Source of the DNA: Shimia sp. R9_2
GTDB taxonomy: Bacteria; Pseudomonadota; Alphaproteobacteria; Rhodobacterales; Rhodobacteraceae
Assembly: GCF_017743735.1 (NCBI RefSeq)
Contig: NZ_JAGHRO010000001.1
Coordinates: 909,635 to 973,634 of the forward strand
Reading direction: 5' to 3'
Length of the DNA stretch: 64,000 nt
The translations under genes were made by a program, and so were the position numbers. Below, piece after piece: positions 44,587-53,395 of the stretch. The notes beneath the pieces are model-generated. The model did no database searches and was not told where the DNA came from. It saw nothing but the letters and a program-made list of their open reading frames with translations. Within the stretch, counting starts at the first letter, position 1; each line of letters opens with the position of its first letter.

Positions 44587-44959
44587 TTCTTACACTCCTG
44601 TAGCCGCGTCTGTTTGGCGGCGGTCGTTGACAAACTTCGGAAAGCAATAATCTTGCGCGACCATCATTTCCGATGCGTTACCCGCCGGTCTTAACATGAC
44701 GTTTCACAATAAGAACAGGCGGGTTTGGTATAGTTAGCGCAACCAAGTGCAGGTTAGCGCAACCAAGTGTTCCGATCGGAAAATTCGCGCAATGTTTGTC
44801 CCCGAAAGTGAGACAATTTAGTCATTGGTTAGCGATTTTGCGGCCTAATGAGTCCGGTTTGAGACCCGAATCGCACTTTTGCGTTGATTGCCTCAGCCTG
44901 AGATGCGCATAATACCGCAAAATTAGGCATAAAATAAGAGCAGTGAGAGGATCCGTCCG
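44587..44959. promoter_or_regulatory. Divergent control region of pckA and chvI
   Basis: The 373 bp contain no gene. A perfect 17-bp tandem repeat lies in the middle (next entry), and a related GGTTAGCG element lies at 44827-44834. A TATAGT hexamer at 44729-44734 overlaps the first repeat. Confidence 0.65.
44733..44769. repeat. Perfect 17-bp tandem repeat, candidate regulator site
   Basis: GTTAGCGCAACCAAGTG occurs at 44733-44749 and again at 44753-44769, a 20-bp period. Response regulators of the OmpR type often bind tandem repeats, and ChvI is encoded 190 bp away. The site is placed to control pckA, chvI or both. Confidence 0.8.
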
Positions 44960-45661
44960 ATGTCAAGAATTGCCCTTGTGGACGACGACAGAAACATTTT
45001 GACGTCGGTTTCAATCACCCTTGAGGCTGAGGGGTTTGAAGTCGAGACCTACAATGACGGTCAGCAGGCGCTGGACGCATTCAACAAGAAACTCCCCGAC
45101 ATGGCGGTGCTCGACATCAAGATGCCGCGCATGGATGGTATGGATCTGCTGCAACGACTGCGCCAGAAAACCACGATGCCGGTGATTTTTCTGACCTCCA
45201 AGGATGACGAGATCGACGAAGTGCTGGGGCTGCGCATGGGCGCGGATGACTACGTCAAGAAACCGTTCAGCCAGCGCCTGCTGGTGGAGCGTATTCGTGC
45301 CTTGCTGCGCCGTCAAGAAGCCGTGGATGGCGATATTGTCGGCGATACCGAAGACACCAAGATCATGGAACGCGGTGAGCTGACCATGGACCCGCTGCGC
45401 CACTCGGTGAGCTGGAAGGGCAAGGACGTGACGCTGACGGTCACGGAATTCCTGCTGCTTCAGGCGCTGGCGCAACGCCCGGGTTTTGTGAAGAGCCGCG
45501 ACCAGCTGATGGATGTGGCCTATGACGATCAGGTCTATGTTGACGACCGTACCATCGACAGCCACATCAAGCGCCTGCGCAAGAAAATGCGCACAGCCGA
45601 TCCGGACTTTTCCGCGATTGAGACGCTGTATGGCATTGGCTATAGGTACAACGAAGAGTAA
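44960..45661 (+). CDS. chvI: ChvI, OmpR-type response regulator
   Basis: The 233-residue protein begins [22 protein letters not shown]. The receiver domain (1-120) has the acidic pair DDD, phospho-acceptor Asp in [11 protein letters not shown] (near 53) and Lys in YVKKPF. A winged-helix DNA-binding domain spans about 135-232 ([38 protein letters not shown]). With ChvG it controls responses to acid or envelope stress in alphaproteobacteria. GAGAGGA precedes the ATG. Confidence 0.95.
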   Translation: MSRIALVDDDRNILTSVSITLEAEGFEVETYNDGQQALDAFNKKLPDMAVLDIKMPRMDGMDLLQRLRQKTTMPVIFLTSKDDEIDEVLGLRMGADDYVKKPFSQRLLVERIRALLRRQEAVDGDIVGDTEDTKIMERGELTMDPLRHSVSWKGKDVTLTVTEFLLLQALAQRPGFVKSRDQLMDVAYDDQVYVDDRTIDSHIKRLRKKMRTADPDFSAIETLYGIGYRYNEE

Positions 45662-45685
45662 CGACACCAGGCCGAAAGGACCGAC

Positions 45686-47380
45686 GTGCGAGATATGGCG
45701 CAAGGGCGGGACGGGGACGTTGTTTTGGGTGACGATTGGGTCGCGCCTGAAGCCCGTGCTGAGAGGGAAATGCGAGGTCGGCGCGAACGCCGCCGTCTTT
45801 TGCCTCTGAGCAAATCGCCCCTCACGCGAAAGATCATCACCTTCAACTTGATCGCCCTTTGCGTTCTGGTCGCGGGGATTTTGTACCTCAACAGTGCGCG
45901 CGACAGCTTTGCCGTGCAGCGCGCCGGTGGGTTGGCCACAGAGGCGCGCCTGATCGCAGGTGCCTTTGAGGCGCAGCTTCCGGCGGGGGCGCCGGTGAAC
46001 CTTGTGACCAATGACGGGGTTGATGTGGCGGGCACGCTTGCGAAGCTGCCGCTGCAGATGGGCACCACGGTCACCGTGTTTGACTCCGCCCCAAGTGTTG
46101 TGGGCTCCAAAGAGGGCATTACTTCCACGGCATTGGCAGAAGTGCTGTCAGAGCGCCCTGAGGGCACACCTCTGACTTCGGCCCTCAGCCGTGCATGGGC
46201 AGCGATTTCCGGGCGGGATGGCTCTGAGCCGCGCACAGGCCCCGCGCTAAACGAAGAGCTGAACCGTCTTGCACAGGATGCGGTGGCGGGCAGTGAGAGT
46301 CTTGATACGCTGTCCAATGCCACAGGCGAGCGCATCTTTGCCGTGGCGGTGCCGATCAAACAGGGCGCTCGGGTGATTGGCGCGGTGGTGCTGACCAGTG
46401 CCTCCGGTGAGCTGGATCATATGGTCAGCTCGGAACGCGAGCGCGTTTTGCAGATGTTCCTGATTGCCACGGTGGTCTCTGTTGGTCTGTCCATGGTGCT
46501 GGCCTCAACCATTTCCAATCCGCTCTCTGATCTGGCCGCAGCCGCAGAGCTTGGCGGGGACAGCGACAACCGCAAGGTCAATCCCGGCCGGGTGCGAATT
46601 CCTGACCTGACCGCGCGGCCTGATGAGATTGGCCGCCTGTCCGGTGCGCTGCGCGGCATGGTGTCAGCGCTTTATGAGCGTATCGACAGCAATGAACAGT
46701 TTGCCGCCGACGTGGCGCATGAGATCAAGAACCCGCTGGCGTCATTGCGCTCTGCTGTGGGCTCTCTGCGGGTTGTGAAGAAAGACGAACACCGCGAGAA
46801 GCTGCTGAGCGTTATTGAGCACGACGTGCGTCGCCTTGACCGTCTGGTGAGCGATATTTCCAATGCCTCGCGGCTGGATAGTGAGCTGGTCAAGGAAGAA
46901 GAAGAGAACTTCGACCTGCTGATGATGATTGGCAATCTGGCGCAATATCTGAGCGAAGATGCCAAATCCAAGAACATCGATTTTATCGCGGATCTTCCTG
47001 AAGGACCGATTGAGATCAATGGGCTTGAGGCACGGTTGGCACAGGTGTTTGTCAATCTGATCACCAATGCGATCAGCTTCTGTGAAGAGGGCGATGCGAT
47101 CCGCGTCTGGGCGCGGCGGCGGGAAAACCGAGTGCTGGTCGTGGTGGAAGACACCGGGCCGGGCATTCCGGAGCAGTCGCTCAACAAGATCTTCAACCGT
47201 TTCTATTCGCACCGCCCAGAATCGCAGTTTGGCAACAACTCAGGTCTTGGCCTCGCGATCTCCAAACAGATTGTCGAGGCCCATGGTGGCGTGATCTGGG
47301 CTGAGAACATTCGCCCGACAGATGCGGATGTGACCTCTGAACCGCTGGGTGCGCGTTTTGTCGTGGGCCTGCCGGTCTGA
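45686..47380 (+). CDS. chvG: ChvG, sensor histidine kinase
   Basis: The 564-residue protein starts at GTG (GAAAGGA is 5 bases upstream; an ATG at 45695 is an alternative). A membrane segment at about 50-67, a periplasmic domain (about 68-245), a second membrane segment (about 250-275) and HAMP linker lead to the kinase: phospho-His in ADVAHEIKNPLASLR (near 345), then VFVNLITNAISF, VVVEDTGPGIP and SGLGLAISKQIVEAHGG. It senses an envelope or acid signal and phosphorylates ChvI. Confidence 0.95.
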   Translation: MRDMAQGRDGDVVLGDDWVAPEARAEREMRGRRERRRLLPLSKSPLTRKIITFNLIALCVLVAGILYLNSARDSFAVQRAGGLATEARLIAGAFEAQLPAGAPVNLVTNDGVDVAGTLAKLPLQMGTTVTVFDSAPSVVGSKEGITSTALAEVLSERPEGTPLTSALSRAWAAISGRDGSEPRTGPALNEELNRLAQDAVAGSESLDTLSNATGERIFAVAVPIKQGARVIGAVVLTSASGELDHMVSSERERVLQMFLIATVVSVGLSMVLASTISNPLSDLAAAAELGGDSDNRKVNPGRVRIPDLTARPDEIGRLSGALRGMVSALYERIDSNEQFAADVAHEIKNPLASLRSAVGSLRVVKKDEHREKLLSVIEHDVRRLDRLVSDISNASRLDSELVKEEEENFDLLMMIGNLAQYLSEDAKSKNIDFIADLPEGPIEINGLEARLAQVFVNLITNAISFCEEGDAIRVWARRRENRVLVVVEDTGPGIPEQSLNKIFNRFYSHRPESQFGNNSGLGLAISKQIVEAHGGVIWAENIRPTDADVTSEPLGARFVVGLPV

Positions 47381-47383
47381 GCC

Positions 47384-47860
47384 ATGGAGCAGGCGCCGGG
47401 CAAACCAGTGAGCGCGTCTAATTCCTCAGAAGACCTGCATGTGGCAGAGACCCTGCTGCATGGCTCCTGCGTGGCAGATGGCGGGCGTGCGGTGCTGATC
47501 CGTGGGGCCTCCGGGCGCGGGAAATCCTCGCTGGCGTTGCAGATGATGGCGTATGGCGCAAAGCTGGTGGCGGATGATCAGACCATGGTGCGCCGCGACG
47601 GGGCGGCGCTCTGGGTGTCTGCGCCTGAGACGACGAGCGGGCTGATCGAGGCGCGCGGGGTGGGCATTCTGCGTGCGGAGATTGCCGAGACCGCGCTGCT
47701 GCAGCTGGTGGTTGATCTGGATCAGACCGAAACCGACCGGCTGCCCCATCCAAGGCACGCACGCATTCTTGAGCAGGATGTGCCCTTGCTCTGGTCAGTG
47801 GACGCCCCATATTTTGCGGCAGCGCTTTTGCAGATGCTGCGTCACGGCCGAAATGCATAA
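47384..47860 (+). CDS. hprK: HPr kinase/phosphorylase, short alphaproteobacterial form
   Basis: The 158-residue protein has Walker A IRGASGRGKSSLALQMM (near 39) and the catalytic 'LVADDQTMVRRDG'. It corresponds to the C-terminal domain of Firmicute HprK, as usual in alphaproteobacteria. It phosphorylates HPr on Ser and so ties the regulatory PTS to metabolic state. The gene starts 3 bp after chvG, so the two-component system and the PTS are co-transcribed. Confidence 0.92.
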   Translation: MEQAPGKPVSASNSSEDLHVAETLLHGSCVADGGRAVLIRGASGRGKSSLALQMMAYGAKLVADDQTMVRRDGAALWVSAPETTSGLIEARGVGILRAEIAETALLQLVVDLDQTETDRLPHPRHARILEQDVPLLWSVDAPYFAAALLQMLRHGRNA

Positions 47861-47869
47861 GGACAGATC

Positions 47870-48793
47870 ATGCCCGCCTCCGATAAGCCCTTTCCACTTG
47901 TTTTGCTCACCGGCCCGTCCGGTGCGGGGCGCTCGACCGCGATCAAGGCGCTGGAGGACGTGGGCTATGAAACCATAGACAACCTGCCGCTTGGCCTTCT
48001 GGAGCGGTTGCTGTCCGGGCAACCATTGCGGCAGCCCATGGCGCTGGGGCTGGATGTGCGCAACCGGGATTTCTCGCCGGACGCTTTGCTGGCGGCAATG
48101 GAGATTGCGCGGGGCATTCCAAATGCGGCGGCGGATCTCCTGTATCTGGATTGCCGGGCGGAGGTGCTGCGGCGGCGCTACAATGAGACCCGGCGCAGCC
48201 ACCCGATGGCGCGTCAGGAGGACCCCACCGAAGGCATTGAGCGCGAGCTTTCGCTGCTGAGCGGGGTGCGCACCTATGCGGATGTGCTGATCGACACCTC
48301 AGAACTGAGCCCGCATGAGCTGCGTCAGGCGGTGCAGGCGCGGTTCTCTCAGCTTAACGAACAGGCGATTGGCCTGACCATTCAATCCTTCAGCTACAAG
48401 CGTGGTCTGCCGCAGGGCGCGGATATCGTGGTCGACTGCCGGTTTTTGCACAATCCGCATTGGCAGGAAGATTTGCGGGCGCTGGATGGCGGGGATGCCG
48501 CCGTTGGCGCCTATGTGTCTGAAGACCCGGGATTTGCGCCGTTTATGGAGCGCATGGAGCAGATGGTGGAAGGGCTGCTGCCGGGCTATATTCGCGAAGG
48601 CCGCAGCCATCTGATGATTGCCTTTGGTTGTACGGGCGGCAAACACCGCTCGGTCTTTGTCACCGAAACCATGGCCGAATCCCTTGCAAACAGGGGCTGG
48701 CAGGTGTCTATAAGACATCGCGAGCTTAACCGGTTTGCGTCGCTGCCAGCGCGGATACCGGTCAGCCAGGAAGATGGGGAACACACAGTTTGA
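47870..48793 (+). CDS. rapZ: RapZ-family nucleotide-binding protein
   Basis: The 307-residue protein has Walker A LLTGPSGAGRSTAIKALEDVGYETIDNLPLGLL at the N-terminus (quoted as landmark: GPSGAGRST) and the C-terminal 'IAFGCTGGKHRSVFVTE' and 'VSIRHRELNR' that form the RapZ effector site. In Escherichia coli RapZ is an RNase adaptor in amino-sugar control. In alphaproteobacteria its target is not known, and the link to HprK and HPr suggests a PTS output. The stop overlaps the EIIA start (TTGA). Confidence 0.92.
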   Translation: MPASDKPFPLVLLTGPSGAGRSTAIKALEDVGYETIDNLPLGLLERLLSGQPLRQPMALGLDVRNRDFSPDALLAAMEIARGIPNAAADLLYLDCRAEVLRRRYNETRRSHPMARQEDPTEGIERELSLLSGVRTYADVLIDTSELSPHELRQAVQARFSQLNEQAIGLTIQSFSYKRGLPQGADIVVDCRFLHNPHWQEDLRALDGGDAAVGAYVSEDPGFAPFMERMEQMVEGLLPGYIREGRSHLMIAFGCTGGKHRSVFVTETMAESLANRGWQVSIRHRELNRFASLPARIPVSQEDGEHTV

Positions 48794-49182
48794 TCGGAAT
48801 AGTGATCGTCGCGCATGGCGGGTTGGCCAAAGAGTATCTGGCCGCCATGGAACATGTGGTCGGCACGCAGGGTGGCGTGCAGGCGATCACCATTGAGGCC
48901 GATCACGACCGGCCGCAAAAGCAATCTGAGATTTGTGAAGCTGCGGATTCCGTGGATCGCGGCGATGGTGTGGTCATCGTCACCGATATGTTTGGCGGCT
49001 CCCCGTCCAACCTGAGTCTGCGGGCCTGCGCCCCGGCCAACCGCCGGATTCTCTATGGTGCAAATTTGCCAATGTTGATCAAATTGGCCAAAAGTCGCCA
49101 TTTGGATGTGGCCGATGCAGTTCGCGCTGCGCTAGAGGCCGGTCGCAAGTATATTGACAGCCAAAATATTCAAGCAGGGTAG
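48790..49182 (+). CDS. PTS system mannose-type EIIA component, regulatory
   Basis: The 130-residue protein is read from a TTG start at 48790 and has the phospho-His in IVIVAHGGLAKEYL (near residue 8) and 'VVIVTDMFGGSPSNLSLRAC'. It is the EIIA-Man fold. No EIIB, EIIC or EIID genes follow, so it is likely regulatory and receives phosphate from HPr without sugar transport. GGGGA in the end of rapZ serves as the ribosome-binding site. Confidence 0.92.
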   Translation: MIGIVIVAHGGLAKEYLAAMEHVVGTQGGVQAITIEADHDRPQKQSEICEAADSVDRGDGVVIVTDMFGGSPSNLSLRACAPANRRILYGANLPMLIKLAKSRHLDVADAVRAALEAGRKYIDSQNIQAG

Positions 49183-49186
49183 TGAC

Positions 49187-49465
49187 ATGAGCCAGATTGT
49201 CCAACGCACGATGCAGATCGTGAACGAAAAAGGCCTGCATGCGCGGGCGTCTGCCAAGCTTGTGGAAGTGGTCGAAGGATTTGACGCCAGTGCCGAAGTC
49301 GCAAAGGATGGCTTGAGTGCCGGAGGCGACAGTATTATGGGTTTGCTGATGCTGGCTGCCTCCAAAGGCACCAGCATTGACGTAGAAACCAGCGGGCCAG
49401 ATGCTCTGGCCTTGGCCGACGCCATTGAGGCGCTTGTCGCAGACAAATTCGGCGAAGGCTTTTAG
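49187..49465 (+). CDS. HPr phosphocarrier protein
   Basis: From the ATG at 49187 (after AGCAGGG) the protein is 92 residues. The phospho-His is in KGLHARASAKLVEV (near 18), and the Ser region targeted by HprK is GGDSIMGLLMLAASKG (near 50). It lies 4 bp after EIIA. With EI encoded elsewhere it forms a phosphate relay. Confidence 0.93.
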   Translation: MSQIVQRTMQIVNEKGLHARASAKLVEVVEGFDASAEVAKDGLSAGGDSIMGLLMLAASKGTSIDVETSGPDALALADAIEALVADKFGEGF

Positions 49466-49496
49466 AACAGGCGCGCGGTGGCGCAGGAAGACGGAC

Positions 49497-50384
49497 TTGG
49501 TAGACACGGTGCCAGAGGCGCAGGCGGGCAAACCTGCAAGCGAAACTGACGGTCAGATTTATGACCGCCGTACCCTGACGTATGCCAACTCCTTTGATGA
49601 CCGCTGGACCGCTTTGGCCATTCGGGTGATCGAGTGGTTTACCGGCAAACTGACCGTTCTGCGCATGGTCAACAAGTTTGAGCGCGACAACGAACAGTAC
49701 CGGGGCCAGAAGTTCTGGCGCGGGGCGCTCAATGTCATGGGCATTGAGCTCAAGACGCCCCAGGAGCAGCTTGAGAACATTCCCGCCGAGGGCCCTGTTG
49801 TGGTGGTGGCGAACCACCCTCATGGCATGGTTGACGGGATGATCTTTGCCGATCTGATAGGGCGGGTGCGACAGGATTACCGCATCCTCACCCGGTCTGT
49901 GCTGACCGGTCTGGATGAGGCGGCCTCAAGCTTTATGATCCCGGTGCCTTTCCCGCATGATCCGGACGCGCAACGCAAGATGGTTGAGATGCGTGGCAAA
50001 GCCATGGCGCATCTGAAGGAAGGCGGCGTGGTTGCGCTGTTCCCATCCGGTGTTGTGATGAGCTCTGACAGCTGGTTTGGCCCCGCGATTGAGCGGGAAT
50101 GGAATGTGTTCACAGCCCAGCTGATCCGCCGCTCCGGTGCGCGGGTGGTGCCGATCTACTATCCCGGACAGAACAGCCGCGCGTATCAAATTGCCAATAA
50201 GATCTCTCCGATCCTGCGTCAGGGCCTGTTGCTGCATGAGATTGTGCGTTCCTGCCACAAGCCGCAGAAACCAGTGGTGGGCAAGCCGCTGACGGATGCG
50301 CAGATGGAACGCCTGCACACGGACCCCCGTGGCTTTATGGCGTGGCTGCGTCAGCACACGCTGGATCTGGGTAAAGACAGCTGA
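49497..50384 (+). CDS. PlsC-like 1-acylglycerol-3-phosphate acyltransferase-family protein
   Basis: The 295-residue protein has the HX4D acyltransferase motif in VVVANHPHGMVDGMIF (near 104) and 'GVVALFPSGVVMSSDSWFGPAIEREW', where relatives usually have the EG block. The start is probably the TTG at 49497 with AGGAAG 6 bases before; the open frame further upstream overlaps HPr. It probably acylates a lyso-lipid at the inner membrane. The exact substrate is not clear. Confidence 0.8.
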   Translation: MVDTVPEAQAGKPASETDGQIYDRRTLTYANSFDDRWTALAIRVIEWFTGKLTVLRMVNKFERDNEQYRGQKFWRGALNVMGIELKTPQEQLENIPAEGPVVVVANHPHGMVDGMIFADLIGRVRQDYRILTRSVLTGLDEAASSFMIPVPFPHDPDAQRKMVEMRGKAMAHLKEGGVVALFPSGVVMSSDSWFGPAIEREWNVFTAQLIRRSGARVVPIYYPGQNSRAYQIANKISPILRQGLLLHEIVRSCHKPQKPVVGKPLTDAQMERLHTDPRGFMAWLRQHTLDLGKDS

Positions 50385-50515
50385 CAGAGGCCCGCCACAG
50401 GCGGGGCTGACGCTTCATATCTTCTTAGGGTAAAAGAGCCGGAGGGCATTGTTGCTTGCCGGAGGGCAAAGCACGTGAGCGGCGCGGCGCGGGGCCGCGC
50501 GTCCCTCAGAAGTTC

Positions 50516-51391
50516 TTAACGGGTCGGGATCGGTGTCTCGCCGCGATAGTCATAAAAGCCGCGTTTGGTCTTACGACCAAGCCAGCCGGCTTCAACGTAT
50601 TTGGTCAGCAGCGGGCAGGGGCGGTATTTGGTATCCGCAAGGCCGTCATGCAGCACGTTCATGATCGCAAGACAGGTGTCCAGACCGATGAAATCCGCAA
50701 GCTCTAGCGGGCCCATCGGGTGGTTTGCACCCAGCTTCATGGCGTTGTCGATGGAGGCGACGTTGCCCACACCTTCATAAAGCGTGTAGCAGGCCTCGTT
50801 GATCATCGGGATCAGGATGCGGTTCACGATGAAGGCCGGGAAGTCTTCGGCGCTGGCAGCGGTTTTGCCCAGACGCTCCACGATGTTCAGGCAGGCCTTA
50901 TAGGTGGGCTCATCGGTGGCAATGCCGCGGATCAGCTCAACCAGCTGCATCATCGGCACCGGGTTCATGAAGTGGAAGCCCATGAAGCGCTCTGGGCGGT
51001 CGGTGCGGCTGGCCAGACGGGTGATCGAGATCGAGGATGTGTTTGAGGTCAGGATCGTGTCTGGACCGAGATGCGGTTTCAGCGTGTCAAAAATCTGATG
51101 TTTGATCTCTTCCCGCTCGGTCGCCGCCTCGATCACCAGATCGGTGCCGCCCAGATCCGGCAGCTGCAGCGTGGTTTTGATGCGGGCCATAGCCTCGGCC
51201 TTTGCATCGGCGGAAATCTTCTCACGGCTGACCTGGCGCTCAAGGTTTTTGTCGATGCGCGCCACGGCGGCATCCAGCGCGTCCTGGTTGATATCGTTGA
51301 GCAGCACATCATAGCCAGAAAGCGCCATTACATGCGCGATGCCGTTGCCCATTTGGCCCGCGCCAACGACGCCAATCGTTTTGATGTCCAT
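50516..51391 (-). CDS. hbd: 3-hydroxybutyryl-CoA dehydrogenase
   Basis: The 291-residue protein has the NAD site TIGVVGAGQMGNGIAHVMALSGYDVLLNDI (landmark GAGQMGNGIA) and 'FHFMNPVPMMQLVELI', with catalytic His in 'GFHFMNP' and 'NHPMGPLELADFIGLD'. It oxidises 3-hydroxybutyryl-CoA in fatty acid, butyrate or polyhydroxybutyrate metabolism. It is single on the minus strand. A paaH-type role in phenylacetate breakdown is possible, but no such genes are near. Confidence 0.93.
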   Translation of the reverse strand: MDIKTIGVVGAGQMGNGIAHVMALSGYDVLLNDINQDALDAAVARIDKNLERQVSREKISADAKAEAMARIKTTLQLPDLGGTDLVIEAATEREEIKHQIFDTLKPHLGPDTILTSNTSSISITRLASRTDRPERFMGFHFMNPVPMMQLVELIRGIATDEPTYKACLNIVERLGKTAASAEDFPAFIVNRILIPMINEACYTLYEGVGNVASIDNAMKLGANHPMGPLELADFIGLDTCLAIMNVLHDGLADTKYRPCPLLTKYVEAGWLGRKTKRGFYDYRGETPIPTR

Positions 51392-51552
51392 GTCACTTAT
51401 CCTCTGAGACCTTTGCGAGGACCTTATGCCTGCGTGGGCGACAGCTGCAAGAGGGGGGAGTCGCTAAAACTTATGTCAAAGGCGCGCATTAGCTTTTTCG
51501 CAAGAGCTTTGCGCGATTCTCCCAAACGGGTGAGAAAATTAGTGGTGAGAAT

Positions 51553-52389
51553 ATGTCTTACGAGAAGATGAAGGGCGGTGAGCTCAATTATGAGCCGTGT
51601 CGTTACGGGGAGTCCCGGCTGGCCTTCCGTGGACCGAAGAAAGATCTGGACGCGCCTTATGTTGCGTTTCTGGGTGGGACAGAGACCTATGGGAAATTTG
51701 TTGCGCATCCGTTTGTGGAGATGCTGGACGACAGGCTGCCGCTGGACTGTGTGAACCTTGGCTATGTGAACGCCGGGATTGATGCATTTCTGGCAGAGCC
51801 AACTGTTTTGGAAATGGCGCAGCGGGCCGAGGTGACGGTGGTTCAGGTCATGGGCGCGCAGAATATGTCCAACCGGTATTACAAGGTGCATCCGCGCCGC
51901 AATGACCGGTTCATTGGCGCCTCCAATATGATGCAGATGGTGTTCAATGAAATTGATTTCAGCGAGTTCCATTTTACCCGCCATATGCTGGGCACGCTTT
52001 GTGCGCGCACGCCGGACCGCTACTGCATGGTGCGCGATGAGCTGCGCATGGCGTGGAGCGCACGGATGAAGCTGTTGCTGAACACCATCGGCGGCAAGGT
52101 GGTGCTGTTGTGGGTGGCTGACCATGCGCCTGACACCGCGCTTGGCACCAGTGGTCTGGGGCCGGATCCGCTGTTTGTGGACCGTCTGATGATTGAAGAG
52201 CTGCGCCCGCTGGTGGAAGACGTTGTGGAAGTGGTGCTGAGCGAAGAGGCCATGGCACATGGCGTCACCGGCATGGCCTTTGGCGATATGGAGCGTGGTG
52301 CGGCGCAGCGTATGCTGAGCGTGAAGGGTCATGAAGAGACCGCAGAGGCGCTGGCTGAAAGCCTGCAGGTGCTGATGCCGCTGGCGTGA
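51553..52389 (+). CDS. DUF6473-like protein of Rhodobacteraceae
   Basis: The 278-residue protein has an N-terminal 'LNYEPCRYGESRLAFRGPKKDLDAPYVAFLGGTETYGKFV' region, the most recognisable part, and later 'VVQVMGAQNMSNRYYKVHPRRNDRF' and 'DFSEFHFTRHMLGTL'. This wording belongs to a family spread in Rhodobacteraceae, often seen near sulfotransferase-like genes, with no known function. The Gly-rich 'LGGTETYGKF' and a late 'VLLWVADHAPD' give it an SGNH-hydrolase-like look, but I do not claim activity. Confidence 0.7.
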   Translation: MSYEKMKGGELNYEPCRYGESRLAFRGPKKDLDAPYVAFLGGTETYGKFVAHPFVEMLDDRLPLDCVNLGYVNAGIDAFLAEPTVLEMAQRAEVTVVQVMGAQNMSNRYYKVHPRRNDRFIGASNMMQMVFNEIDFSEFHFTRHMLGTLCARTPDRYCMVRDELRMAWSARMKLLLNTIGGKVVLLWVADHAPDTALGTSGLGPDPLFVDRLMIEELRPLVEDVVEVVLSEEAMAHGVTGMAFGDMERGAAQRMLSVKGHEETAEALAESLQVLMPLA

Positions 52390-52412
52390 GCCACACCGGC
52401 GCCAGACGAAAC

Positions 52413-52443
52413 AAAAAAAGGCCCGCCAATCAGGCGGGCCTTT
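52413..52443. terminator. Bidirectional terminator between DUF6473 gene and etfA
   Basis: AAAGGCCCGCC (52417-52427) pairs with GGCGGGCCTTT (52433-52443), an 11-bp stem between two convergent genes. Seven A residues on one side act as the T run for etfA. Confidence 0.88.
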
Positions 52444-52465
52444 CTGTATCTGAAAGCGGTGTCGC

Positions 52466-53395
52466 TTAGCCGAGTTTTTCGGTCAGAGCAGGCACGGCTT
52501 CGAAGAGGTCAGCCACCAGACCGTAGTCTGCAACCTGGAAGATTGGCGCTTCTTCGTCTTTGTTGATCGCAACGATGATCTTGGAGTCTTTCATACCTGC
52601 AAGGTGCTGAATGGCGCCGGAGATACCTGCTGCGATGTAGAGCTCAGGTGCCACAACCTTACCGGTCTGGCCAACCTGCCAGTCGTTTGGTGCGTAGCCG
52701 GAGTCAACCGCGGCGCGGGATGCACCAACAGCTGCGCCCAGCTTGTCTGCCAGAGCTTCGATGATTTTGAAGTCTTCTTCAGACCCAACACCGCGGCCAC
52801 CGGAGACAACCACGCCAGCGGAGGTCAGCTCAGGACGGTCGCTCTCGGCAACTTTGTCCTCAACCCACTCAGACAGGCCTGGGTTTTCTGCCGCGCCGAT
52901 GGTTTCCACGGATGCGGAACCGCCTTCGCCTGCAGCGTCAAAGGTGGACGTGCGGAAGGTGATGACCTTCTTGGCGTCGGAAGATTTCACGGTCTGGATC
53001 GCGTTGCCGGCGTAGATCGGACGCTCGAAAGTGTCGCCATCCACAACTGCAGTCACGTCAGACAGCACCATCACGTCCAGCAGCGCGGCCACGCGTGGCA
53101 TCACGTTTTTGGCGTCGGTGGTGGCTGGTGCAACGATGTGGCTGTAGTCGCCCGCGAGGGAAACGATCAGCGCAGCAGTTGGCTCGGCCAGACGGTGGCC
53201 AAGGGATGCATCCTCAGCAACCAGAACCTTGGCAACGCCGTCGATTTTCGCGGCAGCTTCGCCAGCAGCGGCAGCAGATGCGCCAGCGGCCAGAACGGTC
53301 ACGTCACCCAGTGCTTTTGCAGCGGAGACAGCTTTGGCGGTGGCGTCCAGCGCCAGCTCACCGTTGTTGACTTCTGCGAGAAGAAGAACAGCCAT
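52466..53395 (-). CDS. etfA: Electron transfer flavoprotein, alpha subunit
   Basis: The 309-residue protein has the FAD-binding C-terminal 'VVSGGRGVGSEEDFKIIEALADKLGAAVGASRAAVDSGYAPNDWQVGQTGKVVAPELYIAAGISGAIQHLAGM' (landmarks GGRGVGSEE, QVGQTGK, GISGAIQHLAGM). It passes electrons from acyl-CoA and other dehydrogenases to ETF-quinone oxidoreductase. It overlaps etfB by one base (TAATG). Confidence 0.97.
   Translation of the reverse strand: MAVLLLAEVNNGELALDATAKAVSAAKALGDVTVLAAGASAAAAGEAAAKIDGVAKVLVAEDASLGHRLAEPTAALIVSLAGDYSHIVAPATTDAKNVMPRVAALLDVMVLSDVTAVVDGDTFERPIYAGNAIQTVKSSDAKKVITFRTSTFDAAGEGGSASVETIGAAENPGLSEWVEDKVAESDRPELTSAGVVVSGGRGVGSEEDFKIIEALADKLGAAVGASRAAVDSGYAPNDWQVGQTGKVVAPELYIAAGISGAIQHLAGMKDSKIIVAINKDEEAPIFQVADYGLVADLFEAVPALTEKLG

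Noticed and set aside
42931..44694. Long plus-strand open frame (587 codons) over pckA
   Set aside because: It is antisense to the clear PckA reading frame, and its translation has no recognisable family. High GC makes such frames common.
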